Assembly: GCA_026874595.1 (NCBI GenBank)
Contig: CM049313.1
Location: forward strand, 32,298,008-32,362,007
From: Sipunculus nudus
Taxonomy: Eukaryota; Annelida; Sipuncula; Golfingiida; Sipunculidae
Reading direction: 5' to 3'
DNA: 64,000 bases
Of the stretch, positions 12,718-24,999 are shown piece after piece. The notes beneath the pieces are model-generated. The model did no database searches, was not told the origin of the DNA, and was given only the letters and a program-made list of their open reading frames with translations. The stretch's first letter is position 1. Every line of letters starts with the position of its first letter. The position numbers and the translations under genes are program-made.

Positions 12718-14145
12718 GACTTCCTGAACAAACACAAAACCACATCTAGCTGGGCTTAGACATAGAGCATCTCAAAGGATGGTCCGTCTCACAAACACAA
12801 AACTACATCTAGCTTGGCTAAGACATAGAGCATCTCAAAGGGTGGTCCGTCTCACAAACGCAGGACAACATCTAGCTGGGCTCAGACTGAGAGCATCTCA
12901 AAGGGCGGTCCGTCTCACAAACACAAAACCACACCCTTCTGGGCTCAGACAGAGAGCATCTCAAAGGCTCGTCCGTCCTACAAACACAAAACCACATCTA
13001 GCTGGGCTCAGACTGAGAGCATCTCAAAGGGCGGTCAGTCTCACAAACGCAGGACAACATCTAGCTGGGCTCAGACAGAGAGCATCTCAAAGGGCGGTCC
13101 GTCTCACAAACACAGAACCACACCCTTCTGGGCTCAGACAGAGAGCATCTCAAAGGCTCGTCCGTGTCACAAACACAAAACCACATCTAGCTTGGCTCAG
13201 ACTGAGAGCATCTCAAAGGGCGGTCAGTCTCACAAACGCAGGACAACATCTAGCTGGGCTCAGACTGAGAGCATCTCAAAGGGCGGTCCGTCTCACAAAC
13301 ACAAAACCACACCCTGCTGGGCTCAGACAGAGAGCATCTCAAAGGCTCGTCCGTCTCACAAACACAAAACCACATCTAGCTTGGCTCAGACTGAGAGCAT
13401 CTCAAAGGGCGGTCAGTCTCACAAACGCAGGACAACATCTAGCTGGGCTCAGACAGAGAGCATCTCAAAGGGCGGTCCGTCTCACAAACACAAAACCACA
13501 CCCTTCTGGGCTCAGACAGAGAGCATCTCATAGGCTCGTCCGTCTCACAAACACAAAACCACATCTAGCTGGGCTCAGACTGAGAGCATCTCAAAGGGCG
13601 GTCCGTCTCACAAACGCAGGACAACATCTAGCTGGGCTCAGACAGAGAGCATCTCAAAGGGCGGTCCGTCTCACAAACACAGAACCACACCCTTCTGGGC
13701 TCAGACAGAGAGCATCTCAAAGGCTCGTCCGTGTCACAAACACAAAACCACATCTAGCTTGGCTCAGACTGAGAGCATCTCAAAGGGCGGTCAGTCTCAC
13801 AAACGCAGGACAACATCTAGCTGGGCTCAGACTGAGAGCATCTCAAAGGCTCGTCCGTCTCACAAACACAAAACCACATCTAGCTGGGCTCAGACTGAGA
13901 GCATCTCAAAGGCTCGTCCGTCTCACAAACACAAAACCACATCTAGCTGGGCTCAGACAGAGAGCATCTCAAAGGGTGGTCCATCTCACAAACACAAAAT
14001 CATATCTAGCTGGGCTCAGACAGAGAGCATCTCAAAGGGTGGTCCATCTCACAAACACAGAACCACATTCTGCTGGGCTCAAACTAAGAGCATCTCAAAG
14101 GGTGGTCCGTCTCACAAACGCAGAACCACAACATGCTGCCTCATT
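12718..14145 (+). repeat. 63-bp satellite, about 22 copies, partly trimeric higher-order repeat
   Basis: GGTCCGTCTC recurs at 12,781, 12,844 and 12,907, giving an exact 63-base period. Three variants alternate: A (ACATCTAGCTTGG, CTGAGAGC, ending GGTCAGT), B (CGCAGGACAACATC) and C (ACACCCTTCTGGG, ending GGCTCGTCCGT). They form a 189-base ABC trimer over most of the array, and the last four or five copies are single-type. The period equals 21 codons with no stop in one frame, so a long Arg/Leu/Gln/Thr-rich frame runs through it. A second frame opens in patches (13,192-13,533 and 13,759-14,154). I read it as a satellite, not a gene: no signal sequence, splice sites or known domain is visible. 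Confidence 0.95.
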
Positions 14146-14147
14146 TA

Positions 14148-17100
14148 CAGTTAGGTGGTCATATATGATACCTCTTGGTTCATTAACAGTGAGGTGGTTA
14201 TATAGGATACCTCCTGGTTCATTTACAGTGAGGTGGTTATATATGATACCTCTCGGTTCATTTACAGTGAGGTGGTTATATATGATACCTCTTGGTTCAT
14301 TTACAGTGAGGTGGTTATATACGACAACTCTTGGGTCATTTACAGTGAGGTGGTTATATATGATACTTCCTGGGTCATTTACAGTCAGTTGGTTATATAT
14401 GATACCTCCTGGGTCATTTACAGTGAGGTGGTCATATAGGATAACTCCTGGTTCATTTACAGTGAGGTGGTCATATAGGATAACTCCTGGTTCATTTACA
14501 GTGAGGTGGTTATATATGATATCTCTTGGTTCATTTACAGTGAGGTGGTTATATATGATACCTCCTGGTTCATTTACAGTGAGGTGGTTATATATGATAC
14601 CTCTTGGTTCATTTACAGTGAGGTGGTTATATATGATACTTCCTGGGTCATTTACAGTGAGGTGGTTATATATGATACCTCCTGGTTCATTTACAGTGAG
14701 GTGGTTATATATGATACTTCCTGGGTCATTTACAGTGAGGTGGTTATATATGATACTTCCTGGGTCATTTACAGTGAGGTGGTTATATATGATACCTCCT
14801 GGTTCATTTACAGTGAGGTGGTTATATATGATACCTCCTGGTTCATTTACAGTGAGGTGGTTATATATGATACCTCTTGGTTAATTTACAGTGAGGTGGT
14901 TATATATGATACTTCCTGGGTCATTTACAGTGAGGTGGTTATATATGATACCTCTTGGTTCATTTACAGTGAGGTGGTTATATATGATACCTCCTGGTTC
15001 ATTTACAGTGAGGTGGTTATATATGATACTTCCTGGTTCATTTACAGTGAGGTGGTTATATATGATACCTCCTGGTTCATTTACAGTGAGGTGGTTATAT
15101 ATGATACTTCCTGGTTCATTTACAGTGAGGTGGTTATATATGATACTTCCTGGTTCATTTACAGTGAGGTGGTTATATATGATACTTCCTGGTTCATTTA
15201 CAGTGAGGTGGTTATATATGATACTTCCTGGTTCATTTACAGTGAGGTGGTTATATATGATACCTCCTGGTTCATTTACAGTGAGGTGGTTATATATGAT
15301 ACTTCCTGGTTCATTTACAGTGAGGTGGTTATATATGATACTTCCTGGTTCATTTACAGTGAGGTGGTTATATATGATACCTCCTGGTTCATTTACAGTG
15401 AGGTGGTTATATATGATACCTCTTGGTTCATTTACAGTGAGGTGGTTATATATGATACTTCCTGGGTCATTTACAGTGAGGTGGTTATATATGATACCTC
15501 CTGGTTCATTTACAGTGAGGTGGTTATATATGATACTTCCTGGGTCATTTACAGTGAGGTGGTTATATATGATACTTCCTGGGTCATTTACAGTGAGGTG
15601 GTTATATATGATACCTCCTGGTTCATTTACAGTGAGGTGGTTATATATGATACTTCACGGTTCATTTACAGTGAGGTGGTTATATATGATACCCCCTGGT
15701 TCATTTACAGTGAGGTGGTCATATATGATACCCCCTGGTTCATTTACAGTGAGGTGGTCATATATGATACCTCCTGGTTCATTTACAGTGAGGTGGTTAT
15801 ATATGATACCTCCTGGTTCATTTACAGTGAGGTGGTTATATATGATACCTCCTGGTTCATTTACAGTGAGGTGGTTATATATGATACCTCCTGGTTCATT
15901 TACAGTGAGGTGGTTATATATGTTATCTCTTGGTTCATTTACAGTGAGGTGGTTATATATGATATCTCTTGGTTCATTTACAGTGAGGTGGTTATATATG
16001 ATACGTCCTGGTTCATTTACAGTGAGGTGCTTATATATGTTATCTCTTGGTTCATTTACAGTGAGGTGGTTATATATGATACCTCTTGGTTCATTTACAG
16101 TGAGGTGGTTATATATGCTACCTCATGGTTCATTTACAGTGGGGTGGTTATATATGATATCTCTTGGTTCATTTACAGTGAGGTGGTTATATATGATATC
16201 TCTTGGTTCATTTATAGTGTGGTGGTTATATATGATACCTCGTGGGTCATTTACAGTGAGGTTGTTATATATGTTATCTCTTGGTTCATTTACAGTGAGG
16301 TGGTTATATATGATACCTCTTGGTTCATTTACAGTGAGGTGGTTATATATGATACCTCCTGGTTCATTTACAGTGAGGTGGTTATATAAGTTATCTCTTG
16401 ATTCATTTACAGTGAGGTGGTTATATATGATACCTCCTGGGTCATTTACAGTGAGGTGGTTATATATGAGACCTCCTGGGTCATTTACAGTGAGGTGGTT
16501 ATATATGATACTCCTGGGTCATTTACAGTGAGGTGGTTGTATATGATACCTCCTGGGTCATTTACAGTGTGGTGGTTATATATGATATCTCTTGGTTCAT
16601 TTACAGTGAGGTGGTTATATATGATATCTCTTGGTTCATTTACAGTGAGGTGGTTATATATGATATATCTTGGTTCATTTACAGTGTAGTGGTTATATAT
16701 GATACCTCCTGGGTCATTTACAGTGAGGTGGTTATATATGTTACCTCCTGGTTCATTTACAGTGAGGTGGTTATATATGTTATCTCTTGGTTCATTTACA
16801 GTGAGGTGGTTATATATGATACTTCCTGGGTCATGTACAGTGAGGTGGTTATATATGATATCTCTTGGTTCATTTACAGTGAGGTGGTTATATATGTTAT
16901 CTCTTGGTTCATTTACAGTGAGGTGGTTATATATGATATCTCTTGGTTCATTTACAGTGAGGTGGTTATATATGATTTCTCTTGGTTCATTTACAGTGAG
17001 GTGGTTATATATGTTATCTCTTGGTTCATTTACAGTGAGGTGGTTATATATGATACTTCACGGTTCATTTACAGTGAGGTGGTTATATATGATATCTCCT

Positions 17101-18692
17101 GGTTCATTTACAGTGAGGTGGTTATATATGATACCCCCTGGTTCATTTACAGTGAGGTGGTTATATATGATACCTCTTGGTTCATTTACAGTGAGGTGGT
17201 TATATATGATTTCTCTTGGTTCATTTACAGTGAGGTGGTTATATATGTTATCTCTTGGTTCATTTACAGTGAGGTGGTTATATATGATATCTCTTGGTTC
17301 ATTTACAGTGAGGTGGTTATATATGATTTCTCTTGGTTCATTTACAGTGAGGTGGTTATATATGTTATCTCTTGGTTCATTTACAGTGAGGTGGTTATAT
17401 ATGATACTTCACGGTTCATTTACAGTGAGGTGGTTATATATGATATCTCCTGGTTCATTTACAGTGAGGTGGTTATATATGATACCCCCTGGTTCATTTA
17501 CAGTGAGGTGGTTATATATGTTATCTCTTGGTTCATTTACAGTGAGGTGGTTATATATGATACCTCATGGTTCATTTACAGTGAGGTGGTTATATATGCT
17601 ATCTCCTGGGTTCATTTACAGTGGGGTGGTTATATATGATATCTCTTGGTTCATTTACAGTGAGGTGGTTATATATGATATCTCTTGCTTCATTTATAGT
17701 GTGGTGGTTATATATGATACCTCCTGGGTCATTTACAGTGAGGTGGTTATATATGTTATCTCTTGGTTCATTTACAGTGAGGTGGTTATTTATGATACCT
17801 CTTGGTTCATTTACAGTGAGGTGGTTATATATGATACCTCCTGGTTCATTTACAGTGAGGTGGTTATATAAGTTATCTCTTGATTCATTTACAGTGAGGT
17901 GGTTATATATGATACCTCTTGGTTCATTTACAGTGAGGTGGTTATATATGATACCTCCTGGTTCATTTACAGTGAGGTGGTTATATATGATACCTCGTGG
18001 TTCATTTACAGTGAGGTGGTTATATATGATACCTCCTGGTTCATTTACAGTGAGGTGGTTATATATGATACCTCCTGGGTCATTTACAGTGAGGTGGTTA
18101 TATATGATACCTCCTTGGTCATTTACAGTGAGGTGGTTGTATATGATACCTCCTGGGTCATTTACAGTGTGGTGGTTATATATGATATCTCTTGGTTCAT
18201 TTACAGTGAGGTGGTTATATATGATATTTCTTGGTTCATTTACAGTGAGGTGGTTATATATGATATATCTTGGTTCATTTACAGTGTGGTGGTTATATAT
18301 GAGACCTCCTGGGTCATTTACAGTGAGGTGGTTATATATGTTATCTCTTGGTTCATTTACAGTGAGGTGGTTATATATGATACCTCTTGGTTCATTTACA
18401 GTGAGGTGGTTATATATGATACCTCCTGGTTCATTTACAGTGAGGTGGTTATATATGTTATCTCTTGGTTCATTTACAGTGAGGTGATTATGCATGATAC
18501 CTCCTGGTTCATTTACAGTGAGGTGGTTATATATGATACCTCCTGGTTCATTTACAGTGAGGTGGTTATATATGATACCTCTTGGTTCATTTACAGTGAG
18601 GTGGTTATATATGATACTTCCTGGTTCATTTACAGTGAGGTGGTTATATATGATACCTCCTGGTTCATTTACAGTGAGGTGGTTATATAAGA
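14148..18692 (+). repeat. 39-bp satellite, about 116 copies
   Basis: The unit is 39 bases (core CATTTACAGTGAGGTGG followed by TTATATATGATA and a variable six-base patch such as CCTCCT, CTTCCT or TCTCTT). Units are nearly identical and differ mainly in that patch. The period is 13 codons. Two plus-strand frames (FTVRWLYMIPPGS and VVIYDTSWFIYSE) and one minus-strand frame (YNHLTVNEPGGII) lack stops, giving open frames of up to 627 codons. A one-base deletion near 16,509 and a one-base insertion near 17,608 shift the phase. Blocks are duplicated at 9, 38 and about 41 units. No gene signals flank the array. Confidence 0.97.
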
Positions 18693-18699
18693 AACCTTG

Positions 18700-20310
18700 T
18701 GCCATGGTTCCCATGTCTGTAAATAGGCTATAGTCCCTGATCACAGCCTTGTTGTCTACAAGGACGCCATCCGTCGCTAATATTGCCTGTTGTTTTCGCT
18801 CCAGGGTTAGTATTTTATTTACACATGGCGGGGGTACTTATTATTTTATGGGCACAGTTCCTTGATGTCCAATAATTACCATGTAATTGCAAGTGTCTAT
18901 AAGAAAATAAACGTTCATGGCTAATGTCTGTGGGTCAAGTTTAATTTGAAATAGTTTAGTGATAGTTTAGCGACCTCGGCCCTGCACGAAATGACCCTGA
19001 CTCGAACTATGTCGGAACCAAGATCTGCAGGGCGCGCAGTAATGTTATTTAGCCAACAGCGTGTGCCCGTTTCAAGCAGGTCCTCTGAGACGCAGCTGAG
19101 ATTGAGGACTGGGTACGGAGATTGAGGACTTAGGACCGAGATTGAGGACTTAGGACGATATTGAGGACTGTGGCTTAAAGATAAAACTTAAAATGACGTT
19201 GTGTCGTCTCTTACATCCATTTAACAGGCAAAGCAAAGGTGTTCATTTTCTTTTCTATGTCTCTGCAAATTAGATGTCATTATTGATGTCTGCAGCTGCC
19301 AACAGCAGCTAAAGCCAAAAATGTTTCTATATTAGAAAACTTATCTTGCGAACAAAGCTAATGTACTGGTATATGAATACAAATATGGCGGTAACAGAAC
19401 GGCAATGTGTCCCAAGAAAATAGGTCTTTGTATCGGAAAATTCCCTTGTTTGATGTTATATAAGGGAAACAGGACTTCTCCCCGCGCCTGTGATAGTGTA
19501 CTTTGCTTTTACAAAGGATCCCTGGCCGTATGGACCAAGCATTAAAATGTTTGACATATTTTTACATTTTTTTACATGCATGCACAATTTTTCTCTGCAC
19601 TTTCTGTTTTTACCAGATCTCGGTGAAACGGTTTTCTTTTACATCTATGAAGATGTACAAGATAAGGCTTTCTTAAAGTTATCCTTAAAATTCAATAATC
19701 AGGCATACCGTAAGCTTCACGTATCTCTTGCAGCCGACTGATGCCTAAAGGGATACTTACAACTTCGAGGTCCTTGAGGATTCCTTGTATAAACTGACAG
19801 ACGCCTGAATAGAAGGGTTCTTGTTTAAATCGCCTGAGATTCATAGAAAACCACACGTTACTGTTAGGAAATTACAAATCATGTGCGGATTTTTTTCGTA
19901 AACAAGTGAAAACAAATAAAAACATGATAACATGTATTCTGCTTTGTATTTGCTTGTTTGCTTTCTTATCACAGTTTGATTAATAAAAAATACATATTTA
20001 GATTATTTTCAACAGTTCAGTTGATGGGGAAATTATTCTACTTTTTGTTGTTGGTAATCCTCTCGGCTCTCGGACTAGTAAATGAAGAATGGCGGGCATT
20101 GTGCTCTTTACCAGTTTTTGACAATGTCCACCCATCCGAAAAAAAAATTACATCATTTGCTCAGATGTGGCTTAATAATGTTGATCCACCTTAAAAGGTA
20201 TATATTCATGCCTGCAAAACACCCTTCTTTTTTAAGCTTTAACTGAAAATGACGCTAATTACTGTTTTCACTCTTTTTTTACAGCACCCTTTCTCATTGA
20301 AAGGAATTCG
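18700..20310. other. Unique DNA, no gene recognised
   Basis: Contains a short degenerate tandem repeat at 19,088-19,162 (listed separately). The open frames at 19,490-19,741 and 19,958-20,194 show no recognisable domain. Confidence 0.4.
19088..19162. repeat. Degenerate short tandem repeat, about 4 copies
   Basis: The motif GATTGAGGACT recurs four times (a fourth copy as ATATTGAGGACT) with spacers of about 10-14 bases such as TAGGACC or GGGTACG. Confidence 0.8.
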
Positions 20311-20311
20311 A

Positions 20312-20312
<1 letters not shown>

Positions 20313-20388
<76 letters not shown>
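20313..20388. repeat. Compound (CT)n-(AT)n microsatellite
   Basis: A (CT)n run to about 20,341 is followed directly by (AT)n to 20,388. The same CT-to-AT arrangement occurs at 31,628-31,716. Confidence 0.97.
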
Positions 20389-20719
20389 TGTTTCTCTCCT
20401 GCTGTAACAGTCCAGATAGAACTAGAATGAGACACTTTTTTATAATAGCTTTATAAAAAAATTACAATCAATCAAATCTGAAGTCATACAGCAAATTAAA
20501 TAACTGTGTTACAGAGCACATTTAACAATAAAGCATTTCCTATCATGATCTGCCGTTTTGCTCTCCTATTCCATTTACCATTCTAACTCGTTGTTGGAGG
20601 CTCTTTATTGAAGACATAATATTTTTGCATCTGCATGAATAAATGAATAAATATACCATTTTGATATCAACACAATAGTATCAAACCACTTAAACCCAGA
20701 CATATTAAGTATCTGCTTA

Positions 20720-22500
20720 CTTGTTAGAATTTGAGTTTAACACCATATCCTTTTAACCACATTATCAACTGTGACCACATATTCCTAGACACATTACAAT
20801 TACAAAATAAGTGTACTAAAGTTACTCCCTCATTATCACAAAAACCACATTTCTCCGTGTCCTTCATTTTTAATATAAATAAATATTCATTCGTGGGCAG
20901 AAGTCCAGGTAAAAGTCTTAATTGTAACAACTGCAACCTGACCCCAGTTTGATACACTGTAAATGTAATTATAGGCTTTGAATATTTCTGCTCTCACTAT
21001 CGTCAATTTTTCATTCCATTTCTGCATTAAGTTTTCTGCTTAAGTAAAAACATTCTCCACTATTATTTTGAATGCAAATATCGATGCTTTCCTCATGCCT
21101 CTAATCTTCTGTAAATTACTCATAACTTCTATTCTGTTTTCAGAATTGACCTTAACAACCCATTCCTTTGGTATATTATGTCCTAATTGTAAATATTCGA
21201 GAAACTTTAGATACATTCCATATCTTTAGTTTAGTTCACCAAATGTTAAAAACTTATAAATTCCCCCGCTTTGATTAAGTATATCCGCAAATGTTAGAAT
21301 TCCCTGTTTGATGAATTTTTTAATTTTAAGGGGTTTAGAATCGACCTGTATATCAGAATTATACAAAATAATCTGCTTCAAGAGACTGCTGTTTAGCTGT
21401 GGACTTCTGAAGTTTATCCTGCACCGACATACAAGAACATCTCTCCAAAAAATCGCTTAATGGTAAATGTAATGCCGGAGAATGGTTCACATTAAGGTTG
21501 CTTTGAAATATTATTTCTGCTCGTCTCTAAAATGAAAATTTTCCAAAATGGCGCCAGCCATCTATTTGTTCCCTGTCTGACAGCCGTTACCCAAGCGATT
21601 TTAAGTGCCTGTGCTGGGCTATGTGGATCATATCTAATCCCCCTAATTCCCGCGGTGCAACGCTATTGCTTCTCTTCATTTTTTCTGGTTTCTTATCCGA
21701 CAAGAATTTAAATACCTTCTGCTCAACCTTCTTGAAATATTTTCTTTATTTTCTCTGGTTTTGGTAGCACAGATAGATGATACACCAATTGCGACATTAC
21801 TAATGGTTTTAAAACTATCACCGTACCATAAGGCGTAATAAACCTTTTGACTAGCTCATTATAATATTTGATATTTTATCCAGCTTTGATTCGTAGTTAA
21901 ATTCAATTATTTCAACAGACTCTTTTTATAGATCAATTCCTATAACATGGAAATCGGACCTTTTGTCCACATCAAGTTTAGTTGTTCAATTTGTTCTTTA
22001 TTTCTATAGTGATTTTACAATAGCATCACGTTGTTTTGTCACTGTTTATACGCAGACCACTTACTATCCTCAAGTTTTCTAAGGTTTGTTAGGTTTCATG
22101 AATGTCTCAATATCTCCCGAAAGACAGGTCTTTTGGGGGATAAGGCTAATTACCCCTTGTCACTGAGTAATGGATAATTCTTTAATATCCAGAGCATAAT
22201 TATAGGGTTCCATTGACATATCTTTGATATCTGACCAGAATGTTCGATAAAACTCTCTCCAGGAAATCCATCTGTTCCCGTTGACTTGTTTAATTGAGAA
22301 GCTTCAAGTATATTAAAAAATTCATTTGTAGTTTGTTGGCACTTATCCGAGTCTTCTTTAGTCAGCTTATTTTTTTTTTCTCTATGAAAAATTCATTCTG
22401 CATTTCAGGACGTATATTAGATGGATTTCTTGTATATAAATTTTTATAAATTTTTTCCTGCTCCACTATAATATATTCTTGTTTTGTCATCAATCTCTTC
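20720..22500 (-). pseudogene. L1-like non-LTR retrotransposon remnant (reverse transcriptase ORF)
   Basis: The minus strand reads, in order: a pre-RT region with TKQEYIIVEQEKIYKNLYTR (about 22,500-22,430); the RT landmark NKSTGTDGFP (about 22,295-22,262); GVISLIPQK (about 22,160-22,135); SGLRINSDKT (about 22,062-22,035); and a C-terminal zf-RVT-like domain with CGFCDNEG and HLFCNC (20,724-20,957). These fit the L1/Tx1-type Pol2 layout. Stops and frameshifts are common. GVISLIPQK joins almost directly to the SGLRIN block, so the central RT part with the catalytic Y/FxDD appears deleted. The element is dead and its 5' part is missing. Confidence 0.7.
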
Positions 22501-22565
22501 TGGATTTTTTATTTAGTTATGGAATATATGTTACGAAGACAAATTGCTCAGAGGAAGATATTCGG

Positions 22566-22640
22566 CCGATCCGGGATTCGAATTCTGTGGGTGGCGCACA
22601 TGCATGTCCGGCGTTCCAACCGCTTCGCTAGAAAAGCAAG
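22566..22640 (-). repeat. tRNA-derived SINE head
   Basis: The minus strand shows an A box (CTAGCGAAGCGGTTGGAACG, about 22,632-22,611) and a B box (ATTCGAATCCCGG, about 22,582-22,570) at tRNA spacing. It lies between the 5' end of the LINE remnant and an (AT)n run. The stems do not support a functional tRNA. Confidence 0.6.
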
Positions 22641-22666
22641 CTTCACTAGCGAGACAGTTCGGTCCG

Positions 22667-22670
<4 letters not shown>

Positions 22671-22737
<67 letters not shown>
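22671..22737. repeat. (AT)n microsatellite
   Basis: About 65 bases of alternating TA directly upstream (minus-strand sense) of the SINE head. Confidence 0.97.
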
Positions 22738-22739
<2 letters not shown>

Positions 22740-22741
<2 letters not shown>

Positions 22742-24084
22742 CATAGCATGAGAAGTACATCTGCATTCAGTTTGTGATAAAAAAATGGGAATAGACGCTA
22801 ATTTTACTTTTTTTTCACTCTATTTTTCAAAGAAGGCTAATTTTTCCATAGCGCTTTCTTTTTTTTCGGTCATTAACCTCTGACAGGCCTGTATAATTTT
22901 TTTCATACATTGAATTTTGTTGTGTTTTCAGTGTGGCATTTTTTTAAATTTGCTTAAATTTGCAGAAGGCATGTAGCAGTTCGAATCTTTCACAATTATA
23001 CTTTCCATTTGCTATTGATTTTCCGGATATCTCTCTGCAGAGTATTGATTTCTTTCTGGTTTTCATCCAACATTTTCCAGCTATGTCTCATGGCACCACA
23101 TTGTATAAATGTCATTAACTGTGGTCATATTAGCCAACGGGCTGCCACGTTATTGTAAACTTCGTGACACACGTTCAATAAAAGAGGAAATAAGCAACCG
23201 AACGCCGGAACTGTTTAACATTACTCTTACAGGTGCCCATAAATGACTCGTTTATGCAGAAGCGTTGAAATCCGATTCAAACCGAAGCTTGAATACAACG
23301 TTAACGGCAAATACATTTCCCAATTTTGTTGCGCTCTTAGATCCTACCGACTTTAATTATACGTCGAACCCTCCCCCCGCCTTAACCAACGAACTTTTTT
23401 TAGACAATTTTAATGCATGACACGCGATGACTCCCTGCAAAAAATCATGCGTCCGCGCCTGTTGTTTAGCCCTGGAGTACGGGTGTAACTGCTACACGTC
23501 TGTACTGCAGTAACACGTAAAATGTTAAAAATTATCGTAAAATTGTTACGAGTCGTTTTATTTTGATTGCGTGCCGGGGACAGCGTCATGCCATCACCAT
23601 TACACGCTTGACGATCCCCTTCAGGGTCGTCCATGTACATTATCACGGGCCGCTCTGTCGTAGCTCAGTCAGCGGTGCTGCTACAGCATGGCCGGGCGCT
23701 AAAACAGATATATGACGCAAAGACAGGCCTTCGACAGGTCAGCGATAAAAACGTAACCTCGTCAATGTACCGACTACAACCGGGATCAGAAAGGTCATTA
23801 AAATGCCATGCTAAAATGAACACCCGTTGTGGAACCAAAATGGGATCAACACGGGCTTTTTCATGTTTCAATGCTTTTATTGTGCTGGTGTCAGCTGTCT
23901 GTAACACACGTTTCTGCTTTGTATTGAGGCGATTTGTATTCCTATGTTAAACTTTAATGGTTTCTGCATCGTTAAATTGAGTTATGACATGGGTACAAAT
24001 TTGGACAAGTTGGCGTAAATGAATTCATAGTTGGGATAACACAGTAAACACGCAATCCGTGTGGCATAATCCTTGATGCAACCC
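22740..24084. other. Unique DNA, no gene recognised
   Basis: T-rich to about 23,000, then balanced sequence. A tRNA A-box-like stretch (GTAGCTCAGTCAGCGG, about 23,660) has no matching B box. No coding exon is recognised. Confidence 0.4.
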
Positions 24085-24085
24085 C

Positions 24086-24975
24086 TTTGTTATGGGTTCA
24101 TAACTGAAATGAGATTTCAGTTATGGGGATCCTCTTATGGAAAAGCGTAGCAAGGGTATATTGGGATATTAGCAAAATAAACAGAGAAAATGGAGGCAAT
24201 TAAGCAAATTTCTTACCAATAATGGCTAATAAACTGTTCTGGAGTAAAAATAAATTATGTAGAAGTACCCTTATAAGGAAATTGTTAAGATTTCAACTCC
24301 TGTTGGTTTTTTTTTAGCCTTCCATGCTGTCATGTTTATCTTTTGTCACATGACCCTGTCCTTGACCTTATTGATATGAGAAAAGTTGTCCTCTGATTAT
24401 TGTCCCAAATAAATTATAGTAAATATTGTTTCCATAACTTCCATAGGCAAATTTGTTAAAACCTTTAAAAGATATAGCCATAAACTTATAAAGGACTTAT
24501 TGTAGCCATATATTATCATTTACTCATAAATATTATTCATGAAATAAGATTTTTTTAAATAGATTTATTAGCAATAAATTACTCTGGTACACCAGAGGTC
24601 AGGTCACAGGTCAGGTCATGGGTGACCAGAGTTCATGCCTCAGCAACATGGCTGTGTCAGTGATGGTCTTCTGCTCTTCTCTTCATGATAAAATGCTGTT
24701 ATATCATATATAACATAAACAGAAGACTCCACATGTATGGAAACTGATATATCAAGGATATATAGGTAGAGTGAACATAGTTTAAGCTGCATCTTATTCT
24801 TAATTACTCTTTTATTCTTTCCTTCTGATAAATCAGAAGGACCGCTACGATATTTCGTAAGAACATATTCAAGGCTGAGTATGGAGCCCGGGTCACCTGC
24901 TGTGTAATTCTCAGCCTTGCACCAAGGCAAGCAACCCCTAAGCCAACACCTGTACCCGTCACGGCGGGGCTCTTG
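24086..24975 (-). repeat. Dispersed repeat with hairpin end and tRNA-like head, copy 1
   Basis: Most of this segment matches, in reverse complement, 57,262-58,059. Shared landmarks in minus-strand order: TGCCTTGGTGCAAGGCTGAG, GCTCCATACTCAGCC, GATAAGATGCAGCTTAAAC, AACAGCATTTTATCA, GACCTGACCTGTGACCTGACC, and a near-terminal hairpin (24,100-24,124) of two 11-base arms around GAG. The minus-strand 5' end carries TTGGCTTAGGGGTTGC, like a pol III A box, and ACCCGGGCTCC as a weak B box. It may be a long tRNA-derived SINE or a non-autonomous transposon. No coding capacity is recognised. Confidence 0.75.
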
Positions 24976-24999
24976 ATCATGAGTTCGTTGTGCATCAAA

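Noticed and set aside
14506-16389. 627-codon open frame of a 13-residue repeat as a real repeat-protein gene
   Set aside because: It is a by-product of a stop-free 39-base unit; competing frames on both strands are equally open and there is no start context, splice site or known domain.
14148-18692. Repeated TTTACAG followed by AGGTGG read as splice acceptor and donor in each 39-base unit
   Set aside because: It would imply four-base exons about 116 times over; the resemblance is a fixed property of one unit sequence.
12718-18692. CRISPR array
   Set aside because: Units are directly contiguous without unique spacers, no cas genes are present and the DNA is eukaryotic in character.
22566-22640. 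Functional tRNA gene
   Set aside because: A and B boxes are present but acceptor and anticodon stems do not pair; a SINE head is the better reading.
23650-23705. tRNA or SINE head from GTAGCTCAGTCAGCGG
   Set aside because: The A-box match is good, but no B box or cloverleaf follows at the right distance.
24100-24124. Helitron 3' end from the near-terminal hairpin
   Set aside because: The hairpin is longer than usual, and no CTRR terminus follows it in either copy.
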